A DNA stretch of 64,000 nt from Planctomycetia bacterium (GTDB taxonomy: Bacteria > Planctomycetota > Planctomycetia > Pirellulales > Thermoguttaceae), in assembly GCA_030527205.1 (NCBI GenBank), contig JAUNBG010000003.1:1-64000 (forward strand), written 5' to 3'. Each line of letters begins with the position of its first letter. Position 1 is the stretch's first letter. The position numbers were made by a program, and so were the translations under genes. Shown here in pieces: positions 51,897 to 59,691 of this stretch. The notes beneath the pieces are model-generated. The model made no database searches. It worked only from the letters and a program-made list of their open reading frames with translations, and was not told the DNA's origin.

Positions 51897-52514
51897 ATGG
51901 ATTTTATTCCTGTTTCATTAATATATGCGCTCCCTTTGCTGCCTTTTTTTGTTTTGTGTTGGGCTATTCAATCTCGTTCTCATCGAACTCTTCATCTCTT
52001 GAGCGAAGAGGAAACCAATTGCAATGCCGAAGACGTTGCCAAACAATTTCTTGAAAAATCCAAACTTTCCGAAGTTTCAGTCGTTAAAAGTGACGATTTT
52101 TCCAAAAATGAATTTGATGCTGAATCGAATAGCATTCTTTTGAGTCCAGATACGATTGGCCATAAAGACATTGCGTCCATTGGACTGGCTCTTCGAGCAG
52201 TCGGTCATGCGATTGTTCATAAAAATGAACCGTCATTGATTAAATACTGGAAAAACCTTCAAAGAATGGAAATCATTCTGTTTTGGATTGTTTTTACTGT
52301 TCTGGCGTTTGGGTTGATGGCAAGCAGCCTTCCCATTTCCATTCTCGGATATGGACTCGGTTTGGGCATCTTGACCCTTTATTATCTGAATGTTTTGATC
52401 TCTTTTCGAATAAACAGGATTATTGTCGATTTTATCGATAATCAAAAACTGTTTCGCGAAGATGAACGAAAAAAAATTCATCAAATTCTGTTTGCTGAAG
52501 CGATCAAGTTTTAA
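51897..52514 (+). CDS. YugP-type zinc metallopeptidase homologue with degenerate active site
   Basis: A 205-residue membrane protein resembling the Zn_peptidase_2/YugP family. Residues ~8-25 form one membrane segment. The soluble part reads EDVAKQFLEKSKLSEVSV, then SILLSPDTIGHKDIASIGLA and LRAVGHAIVHK, followed by three membrane segments (IILFWIVFTVLAFGLM, LGYGLGLGILTLYYLNVLI and a third weak one). In YugP the zinc motif HEVGHA occupies the position of R100-A101-V-G-H104-A, so the first His and the catalytic Glu are lost. It is also shorter than YugP (~225). AAGGAG precedes the ATG. It is probably non-catalytic. Confidence 0.68.
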   Translation: MDFIPVSLIYALPLLPFFVLCWAIQSRSHRTLHLLSEEETNCNAEDVAKQFLEKSKLSEVSVVKSDDFSKNEFDAESNSILLSPDTIGHKDIASIGLALRAVGHAIVHKNEPSLIKYWKNLQRMEIILFWIVFTVLAFGLMASSLPISILGYGLGLGILTLYYLNVLISFRINRIIVDFIDNQKLFREDERKKIHQILFAEAIKF

Positions 52515-52929
52515 TGTCGACAGCGACCGCTCTCGAACTTTATTCTCTGGATGTTGAAAATCCCGATTCCTTGATTCAAAAGCCCGACAACGTCGGGCTG
52601 GAACAAAAGGACAAAGAAGCGAATGAATCATTCCCGCTTCGATTTCGGGATAATTCAAAAAATTTTCTTTTCTTCTGTACTTTTGCTTTTGAGTTCGTTA
52701 TAATACAAATTGATCTATACTGAAGCTTATTGAATATCCCGAATCTTTGGAGCGAAAACTTGGCGTCGTCCAGACCGGCTTCGCTACAGCTTCGGTATAA
52801 ATGAGAGAAATGACTGTTATATCATTATTGATTTGCAAGGCCGATTTGCATTTTTTCAAATTCATTTGTCTGTTGGCTCTTGTTGAATCAAAATAACCCT
52901 GTCAGGGGCAATTATCGAAAGGATTTATT
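52515..52929. other. Intergenic region with hairpin
   Basis: AGCCCGAC and GTCGGGCT form a perfect 8-bp stem with a 3-base loop at 52581-52599; no T run follows. A 69-codon frame (52514-52723) overlaps the preceding stop but reads through this hairpin and has no family features. A TATAAT at 52699-52704 lacks a good -35. Confidence 0.4.
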
Positions 52930-54249
52930 ATGATTCAGGAGAATAAGACTTCGCGTCGCAATTTTTTGAAGACAAGCGCTTTGGCTTCTGTTACTGCTGC
53001 AACTCTTGGTTCGGGACTCAACGTTCATGCGGCGGGATCCGATGAAATTAAAATCGGAATTGTCGGTTGCGGCGGTCGGGGAATGGGCGCCGTTCGAGAT
53101 AATTTGACCGCTGTTCCGAATTCGAAACTGGTTGCAATGGGCGAACTTTTTGAAGATCGGGCTCAAGCTGCCCGCGGCGCTCTCAAAGAAGATATGGGAG
53201 ATCGCGTTGACGTTCCCGATTCCAATCTTTTTACAGGACTTGACAGTTATCAGGGAGTCGTTGAAAAAGCCGACGTCGTTCTGATTGCCTGCGCTTCCCG
53301 ATTTCATCCGCTTTATGCGAAAACTGCCGTTGAGGCGGGCAGGCATGTTTTTGTTGAAAAGCCGCACGGAATTGACCCTGCCGGCGTTCGTCAGATTTAT
53401 GAAGCCTCGAAAGTTGCGGAAAAAAATCAAACGGCGTTCGTCTCCGGACTCTGTTATCGATATGATACGCTGCGTCGTCAGGCGGTCGAACAGGTTCGAA
53501 GCGGGTTGATCGGCGATATTGTTGCGGTCCAATGCGATTATATTCGAACGCCTTATTGTATGGTTAAACGTCAGGAAGGCTGGTCGGAAGTCGAAAATCA
53601 ATTCAGAAATTGGTATCATTTTACTTGGCTGACCGGCGATGAAATTTTGCAGTCGCTTTTGCATAATCTTGATTCCGCCATTTGGATGCTCAACGAAGAC
53701 ATTCCGAAATCCGCTTACGGAACCGGCGGACGATCGGCGACTTATCGACCGGAATTCGGCGATCTGTTCGACCATACTTCGATAACATATGATTACGAAG
53801 ACGGACGCTGTATTTATGGAACGACTCGCGCCGCTGACAATTGCTTCTATTCCAATAAAGACGTTTTTCATGGAGCGAAGGGCCGCTGCTATTTTCATGC
53901 GTTCGACCAGCCTTATATAACCGATCTCGACGGCAAACAAATTTGGATTTCCGATAAAAAACGCGAAAGAAATCCTTATGTTCAGGAACATTATGAAATG
54001 ATGCAGTCGATTATAGACGGCAAACCGATCAACGACGGCGAAAGAATGTCCAAAACAACGATGACGGCGATTCTCGGTTTTCTGGCTTGTCGTTGCGGTC
54101 AGGAACTGAATTATCAGGAAACCTGGGACAGCAACTTCCGATTTGGACCCGCCGAAGAAGACATTTCGCTCGATATGCAACCGTTGGTTGAACCGGGCGA
54201 AGACGGACTTTATCCCGTCGCTGTCCCCGGCACAACGAAGGACCTTTGA
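52930..54249 (+). CDS. Tat-exported Gfo/Idh/MocA-family oxidoreductase
   Basis: A 439-residue NAD(P)-dependent oxidoreductase with a twin-arginine signal (TSRRNFLKTSALASVTAA), typical of the exported planctomycete branch. The Rossmann motif is GIVGCGGRGMGAV, followed by VLIACASRFHP and the signature EKPHG. The C-terminal domain has GLIGDIVAVQCDYIRTP and the LHNLDSAIWML helix with conserved His/Asp. Folded NAD(P) cofactor is presumably carried through Tat. AAGGATT lies 6-7 bases before the ATG. Substrate is probably a sugar or glycoside, but not determinable. A long antisense frame covers the gene; it is a shadow. Confidence 0.92.
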   Translation: MIQENKTSRRNFLKTSALASVTAATLGSGLNVHAAGSDEIKIGIVGCGGRGMGAVRDNLTAVPNSKLVAMGELFEDRAQAARGALKEDMGDRVDVPDSNLFTGLDSYQGVVEKADVVLIACASRFHPLYAKTAVEAGRHVFVEKPHGIDPAGVRQIYEASKVAEKNQTAFVSGLCYRYDTLRRQAVEQVRSGLIGDIVAVQCDYIRTPYCMVKRQEGWSEVENQFRNWYHFTWLTGDEILQSLLHNLDSAIWMLNEDIPKSAYGTGGRSATYRPEFGDLFDHTSITYDYEDGRCIYGTTRAADNCFYSNKDVFHGAKGRCYFHAFDQPYITDLDGKQIWISDKKRERNPYVQEHYEMMQSIIDGKPINDGERMSKTTMTAILGFLACRCGQELNYQETWDSNFRFGPAEEDISLDMQPLVEPGEDGLYPVAVPGTTKDL

Positions 54250-54268
54250 TTTAGTCGTTAATGGATAA

Positions 54269-54347
54269 TTGAAAGTTGAGAGTTGATAATGAAATATAAG
54301 GCCAATTTTCAACTTTTAATTTTTAACTTCTAACTCTTAACTTTCAA
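54269..54347. repeat. Long imperfect inverted repeat ending at the prolyl-oligopeptidase start
   Basis: The left arm TTGAAAGTTGAGAGTTGATA and the right arm complement TTGAAAGTTAAGAGTTAGAA pair over ~26 bases with a ~25-base loop. The right arm is made of 7-8-base near-repeats (TAACTCT, TAACTTT, CAACTCT). It occupies nearly all of the spacer between the oxidoreductase and the prolyl oligopeptidase and ends 4 bases before the ATG. It may terminate the first gene or mask the start of the second. Confidence 0.65.
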
Positions 54348-54351
54348 CTCT

Positions 54352-56484
54352 ATGAGATTTTCATTTATTTTTGGAGGCGTATTTATTTTGTTGACGGCAA
54401 CCTTAACGGCAACCTTAACGGCGAATGAATCGATTCGATATCCCGAACCGCAGGAATGCGACCAGACAGACAATTATTTTGGAACCGAAGTCGCCGATCC
54501 CTATCGTTGGATGGAAGAGGAAAAGACGCCTGAATTGCAACAATGGATTGAAGAAGAAAATGCGATTACGCAAAAGGAACTCGCTAAAATTTCGTTACGG
54601 GATCAATTGAAAAAAGAGATAACGGATCGTTTTAATTATGCGAAATATTCGTTGCCGTTCAAAAAGAACGATCGCTATTTCTATTTCAAAAATGACGGAT
54701 TGCAAAATCAGGCGGTTCTTTATCAGACAAATTCGCTGACTGAATCGCCGACCGTTTTGCTGGATCCAAATCTGTTGTCTGAGGACGGAACCGTCAGTCT
54801 TTCGGCTTTGAGTATTTCCAAAGACGGAAAATATCTCGCTTACGCCATTTCTCAAAGCGGTTCCGATTGGAAAGAAGTTTTTGTTCTTGATATTGAAACA
54901 GGCGAAAAATTAAACGATCATTTAAAATGGGTTAAATTTTCCGATCTTTCTTGGCAAAAAAATGGCTTTTATTACAGTCGATATGACGAACCGCCGCAAG
55001 GGAAAGAATTTAGTAGCAAAAACGAATTCCATAAAGTTTATTATCATCAAGTCGGAACGGCTCAAGAGGAAGACGTTCTCATTTTTGAAAACCAAGAAGA
55101 ACCCCTTCGAAACTGTGCCGCGGAAGTTGACGAAGACGAAAATTGGCTCTTTCTGGCCGAAACGGAATCAACTTATGGAAATACGCTTCTGTTTAAAGAT
55201 TTGAGAATAGAAGGGGCGCCGATACAAACGGCGTTTCCCAATTTTGACGCGGAAACGTCCGTCGTTACAATTCGAAAAAATCAAGAAGGGAAGGAACGTT
55301 TCTATTTATTGACCGATTTTCAAGCGCCAAACCGGCGCTTGGTTGAAGTTGATCCCGAAAATCCGCTCCCGGAACATTGGGTTGATCTTATTCCAGAAGG
55401 AGAATCTCTTCTGGAAAACGCCGTTGACGTTAATGGACGCTTGCTGGTTCGTTATTTGAAAGACGCCGCCAGCGAATGCGATTTCTTCGACTTCCAAGGA
55501 AACAAAATCGGCGAACTGGAACTTCCGACGCTTGGCGTCTGCGGAATTTCAGGTCAAAAAGACGATCCGGAATTCTTTTACAGTTTTACGTCGTTCGTTT
55601 ATCCGACCGTCATTTATCGTTATGATTTGTCAACCGGCAATTCAAGCGTCCTTTTCGAAACGACAAGCAATTTCAACCCGGAAAATTATCAAACCGATCG
55701 GGTTTGGTATGCAAGCAAGGACGGAACGCGGGCGCCGATGTTTCTGACTTACAAAAAAGGAATGAAACAAGACGGAACGAATCCGACGCTTCTTTATGGT
55801 TATGGCGGCTTTAATATCAGTATGACGCCCTCTTTTTCGCCGACGCGATCCGTTTTTCTGGATCATGGCGGCTTGTTGGCGGTCGCGATTCTGCGGGGCG
55901 GGGGCGAATATGGCGAAAATTGGCATAAAGCCGGAACCAAATGTCAGAAGCAGAACGTTTTCGACGACTTTATTGCCGCTGCGGAATTTCTTATTCAGGA
56001 AAAATATACGCAATCGAATAAATTGGCGATTAACGGCGGTTCTAACGGCGGGCTCCTTGTCGGGGCGGCAATGACGCAGCGTCCCGATCTGTTTCAAGTT
56101 GCCGTTCCTGCCGTTGGCGTTTTAGATATGCTTCGTTATCACAAATTTACAATCGGCTGGGCTTGGGCGACTGATTACGGAACCAGCGAAGAAAGTCAGG
56201 AAATGTTCGAATATCTTTATCGATATTCGCCGCTTCATAATATTCGAAAAGGAACGGATTATCCCGCAACGCTCATTATGACGTCCGATCATGACGATCG
56301 CGTCGTTCCGGCGCATTCGTTTAAATTTGCCGCAACTCTTCAAAAAGCCAACAGCGGAAAAAATCCAACGCTCATCCGAATCGAAACAAAAGCGGGACAC
56401 GGAAGCGGAAAACCGCTTTCCAAAACGATCGAAGAGGCCGCCGATATGTATGCGTTCATTCTTTATCATCTCGGAGGATTATAA
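54352..56484 (+). CDS. Secreted prolyl oligopeptidase (S9A)
   Basis: Cleaves short peptides after proline. The 710 residues comprise a signal (RFSFIFGGVFILLTATLTATLTA), the N-terminal segment DNYFGTEVADPYRWMEEEKTP, a seven-bladed propeller (~80-430) and the alpha/beta hydrolase domain. The catalytic triad is Ser in NGGSNGGLLVGA, Asp in SDHDDRVVPAHS and His in KAGHGSGKP. ILRGGGEYGENWHKAG is the family loop. The signal region contains a 12-bp tandem duplication (ACGGCAACCTTA twice, 54394-54417). No Shine-Dalgarno site exists; the ATG directly follows a long hairpin. It is likely co-transcribed with the upstream oxidoreductase. Confidence 0.94.
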   Translation: MRFSFIFGGVFILLTATLTATLTANESIRYPEPQECDQTDNYFGTEVADPYRWMEEEKTPELQQWIEEENAITQKELAKISLRDQLKKEITDRFNYAKYSLPFKKNDRYFYFKNDGLQNQAVLYQTNSLTESPTVLLDPNLLSEDGTVSLSALSISKDGKYLAYAISQSGSDWKEVFVLDIETGEKLNDHLKWVKFSDLSWQKNGFYYSRYDEPPQGKEFSSKNEFHKVYYHQVGTAQEEDVLIFENQEEPLRNCAAEVDEDENWLFLAETESTYGNTLLFKDLRIEGAPIQTAFPNFDAETSVVTIRKNQEGKERFYLLTDFQAPNRRLVEVDPENPLPEHWVDLIPEGESLLENAVDVNGRLLVRYLKDAASECDFFDFQGNKIGELELPTLGVCGISGQKDDPEFFYSFTSFVYPTVIYRYDLSTGNSSVLFETTSNFNPENYQTDRVWYASKDGTRAPMFLTYKKGMKQDGTNPTLLYGYGGFNISMTPSFSPTRSVFLDHGGLLAVAILRGGGEYGENWHKAGTKCQKQNVFDDFIAAAEFLIQEKYTQSNKLAINGGSNGGLLVGAAMTQRPDLFQVAVPAVGVLDMLRYHKFTIGWAWATDYGTSEESQEMFEYLYRYSPLHNIRKGTDYPATLIMTSDHDDRVVPAHSFKFAATLQKANSGKNPTLIRIETKAGHGSGKPLSKTIEEAADMYAFILYHLGGL

Positions 56485-56615
56485 CGTTTATTCCTTTATT
56501 GAATATTGGCTTCTATTCTTTCTTGTTGAATAAAGTTTAATATTCAATAAAACTGAAATTTCATAATATTTGTACAAAACGAACATTTCTTTGAAAAAAA
56601 TAATTGTTTTTTTTC

Positions 56616-56644
56616 TTGACACATAAAAGGTTGTTAACTATAAT
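56616..56644 (+). promoter_or_regulatory. Consensus sigma-70 promoter upstream of the DUF1559 gene
   Basis: TTGACA, a spacer of exactly 17 bases and TATAAT: a perfect match to both boxes. The next start codon on this strand is at 56999, giving a leader of about 345 bases that includes a family-2 repeat. Confidence 0.75.
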
Positions 56645-56700
56645 AATCTTAGTCCTTAAATCAATAAGAATGCCGGATCCGGCTTTTGCGTTCCTTTGAT

Positions 56701-56750
56701 CCGGCAATGAAGGACGGATTACTGAATGCAATGTCTGTTGCCCAATCCGG
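56701..56750 (+). repeat. Family-2 GC-rich intergenic repeat, copy c
   Basis: CCGGCAATGAAGGACGGATT, ACTGAATGCAATGTCTGTTG and CCCAATCCGG give the full core of the family. It is preceded by another palindrome (GCCGGATCCGGC at 56672-56683), so the leader of the DUF1559 gene is strongly structured here. Confidence 0.65.
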
Positions 56751-56998
56751 CCCGGAATATTTGAGGACTTTTCCGTTTTAACTTTTCTCTAGAAAACAGA
56801 TTCAATAAAACCTGTAACATATTTATTCTTTTTTGATTGTTTGCGATATGGCGTTGATCTGACATCGTAATTATCGTTACACAAGGCTATTGTTTTGATT
56901 TATTTCTTAAATAACATAATACATCGTTTAATGATAAACGAATTTGGAATCCCCATTTTTATGGGCAAAACTAATTTTATCTTTTTAAGGAGATTTTT

Positions 56999-58112
56999 AT
57001 GAAAAAAAATCATGTTAATCTGGGGGGGGGGAGGCAACCTAGGCTTCACTCTCGTCGAACTTCTGGTTGTTATTGCAATCATTGGAATTTTAATCGGTCT
57101 GCTTTTGCCAGCAGTTCAGGCAGCTCGAGAAGCTGCGCGTCGTATGCAGTGCACAAATAACATGAAGCAATATATGCTTTCGGTTCATACTTATCATGAT
57201 GTGAATGGGACGTTTCCTGCTTCGCGAATGAATTTTTATAATTATAATACGAATCAGTATGACGATTCGGCTTATGGCGGATTTGTTAGCGCGACTGTTG
57301 CTCTTCTTCCTTTTATGGAACAAGGCGCCCGTTATGATACTCTGGTCGATATGGCGAAAAATGTGCCCAATAATTCCTGGCCATTTGGAACCGATCCCGT
57401 TTTTGTCGATCGAATTTCGACGATTTTGTGTCCTTCTGACGGAAATGCCCAAACGCCTTCGCCGCATCAGGGAATGGCGCGAAGCAGTATTTGTACAAGT
57501 CTGGGAGACGGACTTTGGAACAATGCCCGACCGGATTGGGGCGAAGGAGCAACCGCAAAAGTCAACAGTCGGGGCGCCTTTGCGCCATTGACTTGGCGTC
57601 CATTGTCGATTATGGCTGACGGAACAAGCAATACTGTTGGCATTAGCGAAATGATCGGCGATCAAAATTATTCAACGAAGGTTAAAGGAGGCGTTTACAA
57701 AACCAGTTCACTTCATGATGGACGCGCTATTCCGGCGCCTTGTTTGACCGAAGCGATTGATCCCAATGATATATCTCAACTCGTTAGCGGAACGGATACT
57801 TGGCGAGCTCTTCTTTGGACGGATGGTCGGAGCGTCAACGGTTGTTTTACAACGGTTCTTCCTCCTAATTCCCCGAGCTGCATTTATTCCTGGCCGAATA
57901 TCGATAATTATGCCTGGGGGACTTTTTCCGCTCAAAGCAATCATTCTGGCGGCGTCAATGTCGGTTTTTGTGACGGCTCTGTTCATTTTGTTTCCGATAC
58001 AATTGATTGCGGCAGCCCGAATAGTTATGGAGTAACGTCCGGCAAATCGCCTTATGGCGTTTGGGGAGCCTTGGGATCCCCGGACGGAAAAGAATCGACG
58101 ACTTCTCTCTAA
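56999..58112 (+). CDS. DUF1559 type IV pilin-like protein, frameshifted in a homopolymer tract
   Basis: A planctomycete pseudopilin-like protein with the prepilin cleavage and helix motif GFTLVELLVVIAIIG and the C-terminal H-x9-DG motif (HSGGVNVGFCDGSVHF). These proteins are secreted through type II/IV pilus-like machinery and occur in many copies. The natural start is the ATG at 56999, with AAGGAG 7 bases upstream. But a run of eight A (57002-57009) and a run of ten G (57022-57031) leave that frame one base out, and it stops at 57160. The intact frame can begin only at an ATG at 57012 without a ribosome site (366 residues). Removing one A or one G restores the normal protein. Phase variation or a sequencing error are both possible. 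Confidence 0.88.
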
Positions 58113-58218
58113 TTCTTTACGCTTTGCTTGTCAAACGAAAGAGTTTTACAAATTTTGTTGTCCGGTTGATTGCTCAAAAATCGATCGGACACAAAACTTT
58201 CTGCAATAAGGATAACTT

Positions 58219-58740
58219 ATGTCAAAATTAAATTTTGCAATAATTGCTTTGGGAACTCTTTTCCTGATTGGTTGCGGTCAAAAGCTTCCGGAAGATATGC
58301 CGAAATTGTATCCAACATTAATCACAATTACTCAGGAGGGAAAACCGGTCGTTGACGCTAATGTTAAGTTGATGAAAAAAGATGAGTTGACCTATAAATG
58401 GCTCGCGGGAGGTCGAACCGACGAATTGGGAGTTTGTAAGGTCAAAACGCAGGGAAAATATGACGGCGCTCCGGCTGGCGATTTTTCTGTCGTTGTTTAT
58501 AAAACCGTTGTTAATGAAAGCGCAACCAGAAAATCGACGCCAACGCCAAGCGATCCTGCCGAAGCGGCTGAATGGTCGAGAAAAGTTGCCGAAGAAGAAG
58601 CGTCTCGCGACGTTATTGATACGAAATATAAAAAGATCCAAACGACCGATTTAACCATTAGCATTCAGGAAGGGAAAAATGAGAAATCGTTTGACGTTGG
58701 TCCAGAAGTCGATATCGAATTTGTGCCAACGGCAAAATGA
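58219..58740 (+). CDS. Small lipoprotein with carboxypeptidase-regulatory-like domain
   Basis: A 173-residue lipoprotein with signal MSKLNFAIIALGTLFLIGCG; the lipobox LIGC gives lipidated Cys19. The mature part has a beta-sandwich-like domain (TLITITQEGKPVVDANVKL, GRTDELGVCKVKTQG, GAPAGDFSVVVYKT) seen in planctomycete lipoproteins that follow DUF1559 genes, where the domain resembles the carboxypeptidase regulatory fold. An acidic/basic helix (EAAEWSRKVAEEEASRDV) links to the last strands. AAGGA precedes the ATG at 7 bases. It lies 106 bases after the DUF1559 gene on the same strand and probably forms an operon with it. Function unknown. Confidence 0.83.
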   Translation: MSKLNFAIIALGTLFLIGCGQKLPEDMPKLYPTLITITQEGKPVVDANVKLMKKDELTYKWLAGGRTDELGVCKVKTQGKYDGAPAGDFSVVVYKTVVNESATRKSTPTPSDPAEAAEWSRKVAEEEASRDVIDTKYKKIQTTDLTISIQEGKNEKSFDVGPEVDIEFVPTAK

Positions 58741-59037
58741 TTATTGTTTTTATCCTTTCTGATGAATGATATGTTTTTGTAACCGTTAAAACCTTGGATT
58801 GCGGCAACTTTGTCGCTTTCCTTTGTTGTTCATTGTTATTGATATTTTGTCAAAAAACAATATTGGAAATCGTATTCCTCTTTCTATAATGACACTGTTT
58901 TTTATTATTGTTTCATAACTGTTAATTTCGAAACGAAATTTTCTTAACTTCGTTTTCATTGGTTGCTGACTTTAGAAGAAGTCGCAAAAAGTTATGTAAT
59001 CATTGTCTGCAAAATAGATAAAAGAAAGAGGAAAACG

Positions 59038-59424
59038 ATGCAATTAAGTCAGGCGAAAATTGGGCAACCAATGATTTTTGTTGCTCGTATCAAAAATGAA
59101 CGGGATAATGTTCTGCTGCAGCAGTCGGATGTTGTTTCGATTGAGTATACGGCTTATTTATTGAGTTCGTTGAGCGGTTTTCGAAAGGAACGAATTCCGG
59201 GTCATCAAGGAATTGTTGTTCCTATTTCGTCAACGATTTATGATGAATGCCAAACAAACGTTCATTTATGGACGCTGGATCAGATCGGTTACAATTTTTG
59301 TCATTCTCCCGATATTTCCATTTTTTCCTTATTTCCTCAATACGGAAGATATGAAGTTTGTTATTCGATTTCTTTAAATTCGGCCAATCCGATCCAACTT
59401 CATTTCCTTGTTGATGTCGAATAA
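59038..59424 (+). CDS. Conserved small protein of unknown function
   Basis: A soluble 128-residue beta-rich protein beginning MQLSQAKIGQPMIFVARIKN, with DVVSIEYTAYLLSS, LWTLDQIGYNFCH, FSLFPQYGRYEVCYSISL and HFLVDVE. The pattern of strands looks like an immunoglobulin-like or tail-fibre-like fold, and I recall similar short proteins in other planctomycetes, but I give no function. The ATG at 59038 with AGAGG 6 bases upstream is clearly better than the upstream in-frame start at 58963. The 297-base gap before it holds nothing I recognise. Confidence 0.65.
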   Translation: MQLSQAKIGQPMIFVARIKNERDNVLLQQSDVVSIEYTAYLLSSLSGFRKERIPGHQGIVVPISSTIYDECQTNVHLWTLDQIGYNFCHSPDISIFSLFPQYGRYEVCYSISLNSANPIQLHFLVDVE

Positions 59425-59640
59425 ACGACGTTCAGTTTTGCTGAGCAACGTCTCTGAATTTATTTCGCTTCGAGACTGTCCAATCTTTTTGACGTTTCTG
59501 TTTACAATCTTGGGAACAACGGATAAATCAAGGCGAATTAATAACGAAAGTCAAAGGAAAGTCAAAGTCCAAATCGCCTCAAACGATTTGGCTCTTTGGT
59601 TCAAATCGCTTAAAAACCGAACTCGAAGACTTTGTTCGAG

Positions 59641-59680
59641 CGACAACGAGAGATCGGATTTACGAAAGGCGAAGTTTGGC
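59641..59680 (+). repeat. Family-2 GC-rich intergenic repeat, copy g (partial)
   Basis: CGACAACGAGAGATCGGATT, then TACGAAAGGCGAAGTTTGGC match the first two thirds of the family core. It lies between the small conserved gene and the end of the convergent beta-propeller gene. The frame 59408-59761 that crosses it is spurious. Confidence 0.5.
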
Positions 59681-59691
59681 TTTTCTGTCTG

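Larger units (their letters stand above)
56485..56998. other. Intergenic region with promoter and long leader of the pilin-like gene
   Basis: Contains TTGAATATT/AATATTCAA, a 9-bp inverted repeat at about 56497-56548 that may end the peptidase transcript, the promoter at 56616-56644 and a family-2 repeat. The implied leader of the DUF1559 gene is about 345 bases. Confidence 0.55.

Noticed and set aside
52912-54312. 466-codon open frame antisense to the Tat-exported oxidoreductase
   Set aside because: The plus strand encodes a clear Gfo/Idh/MocA protein with a twin-arginine signal. The antisense product is Arg/Ile/Asn-rich without motifs, a usual shadow of NNC/NNT-biased codons.
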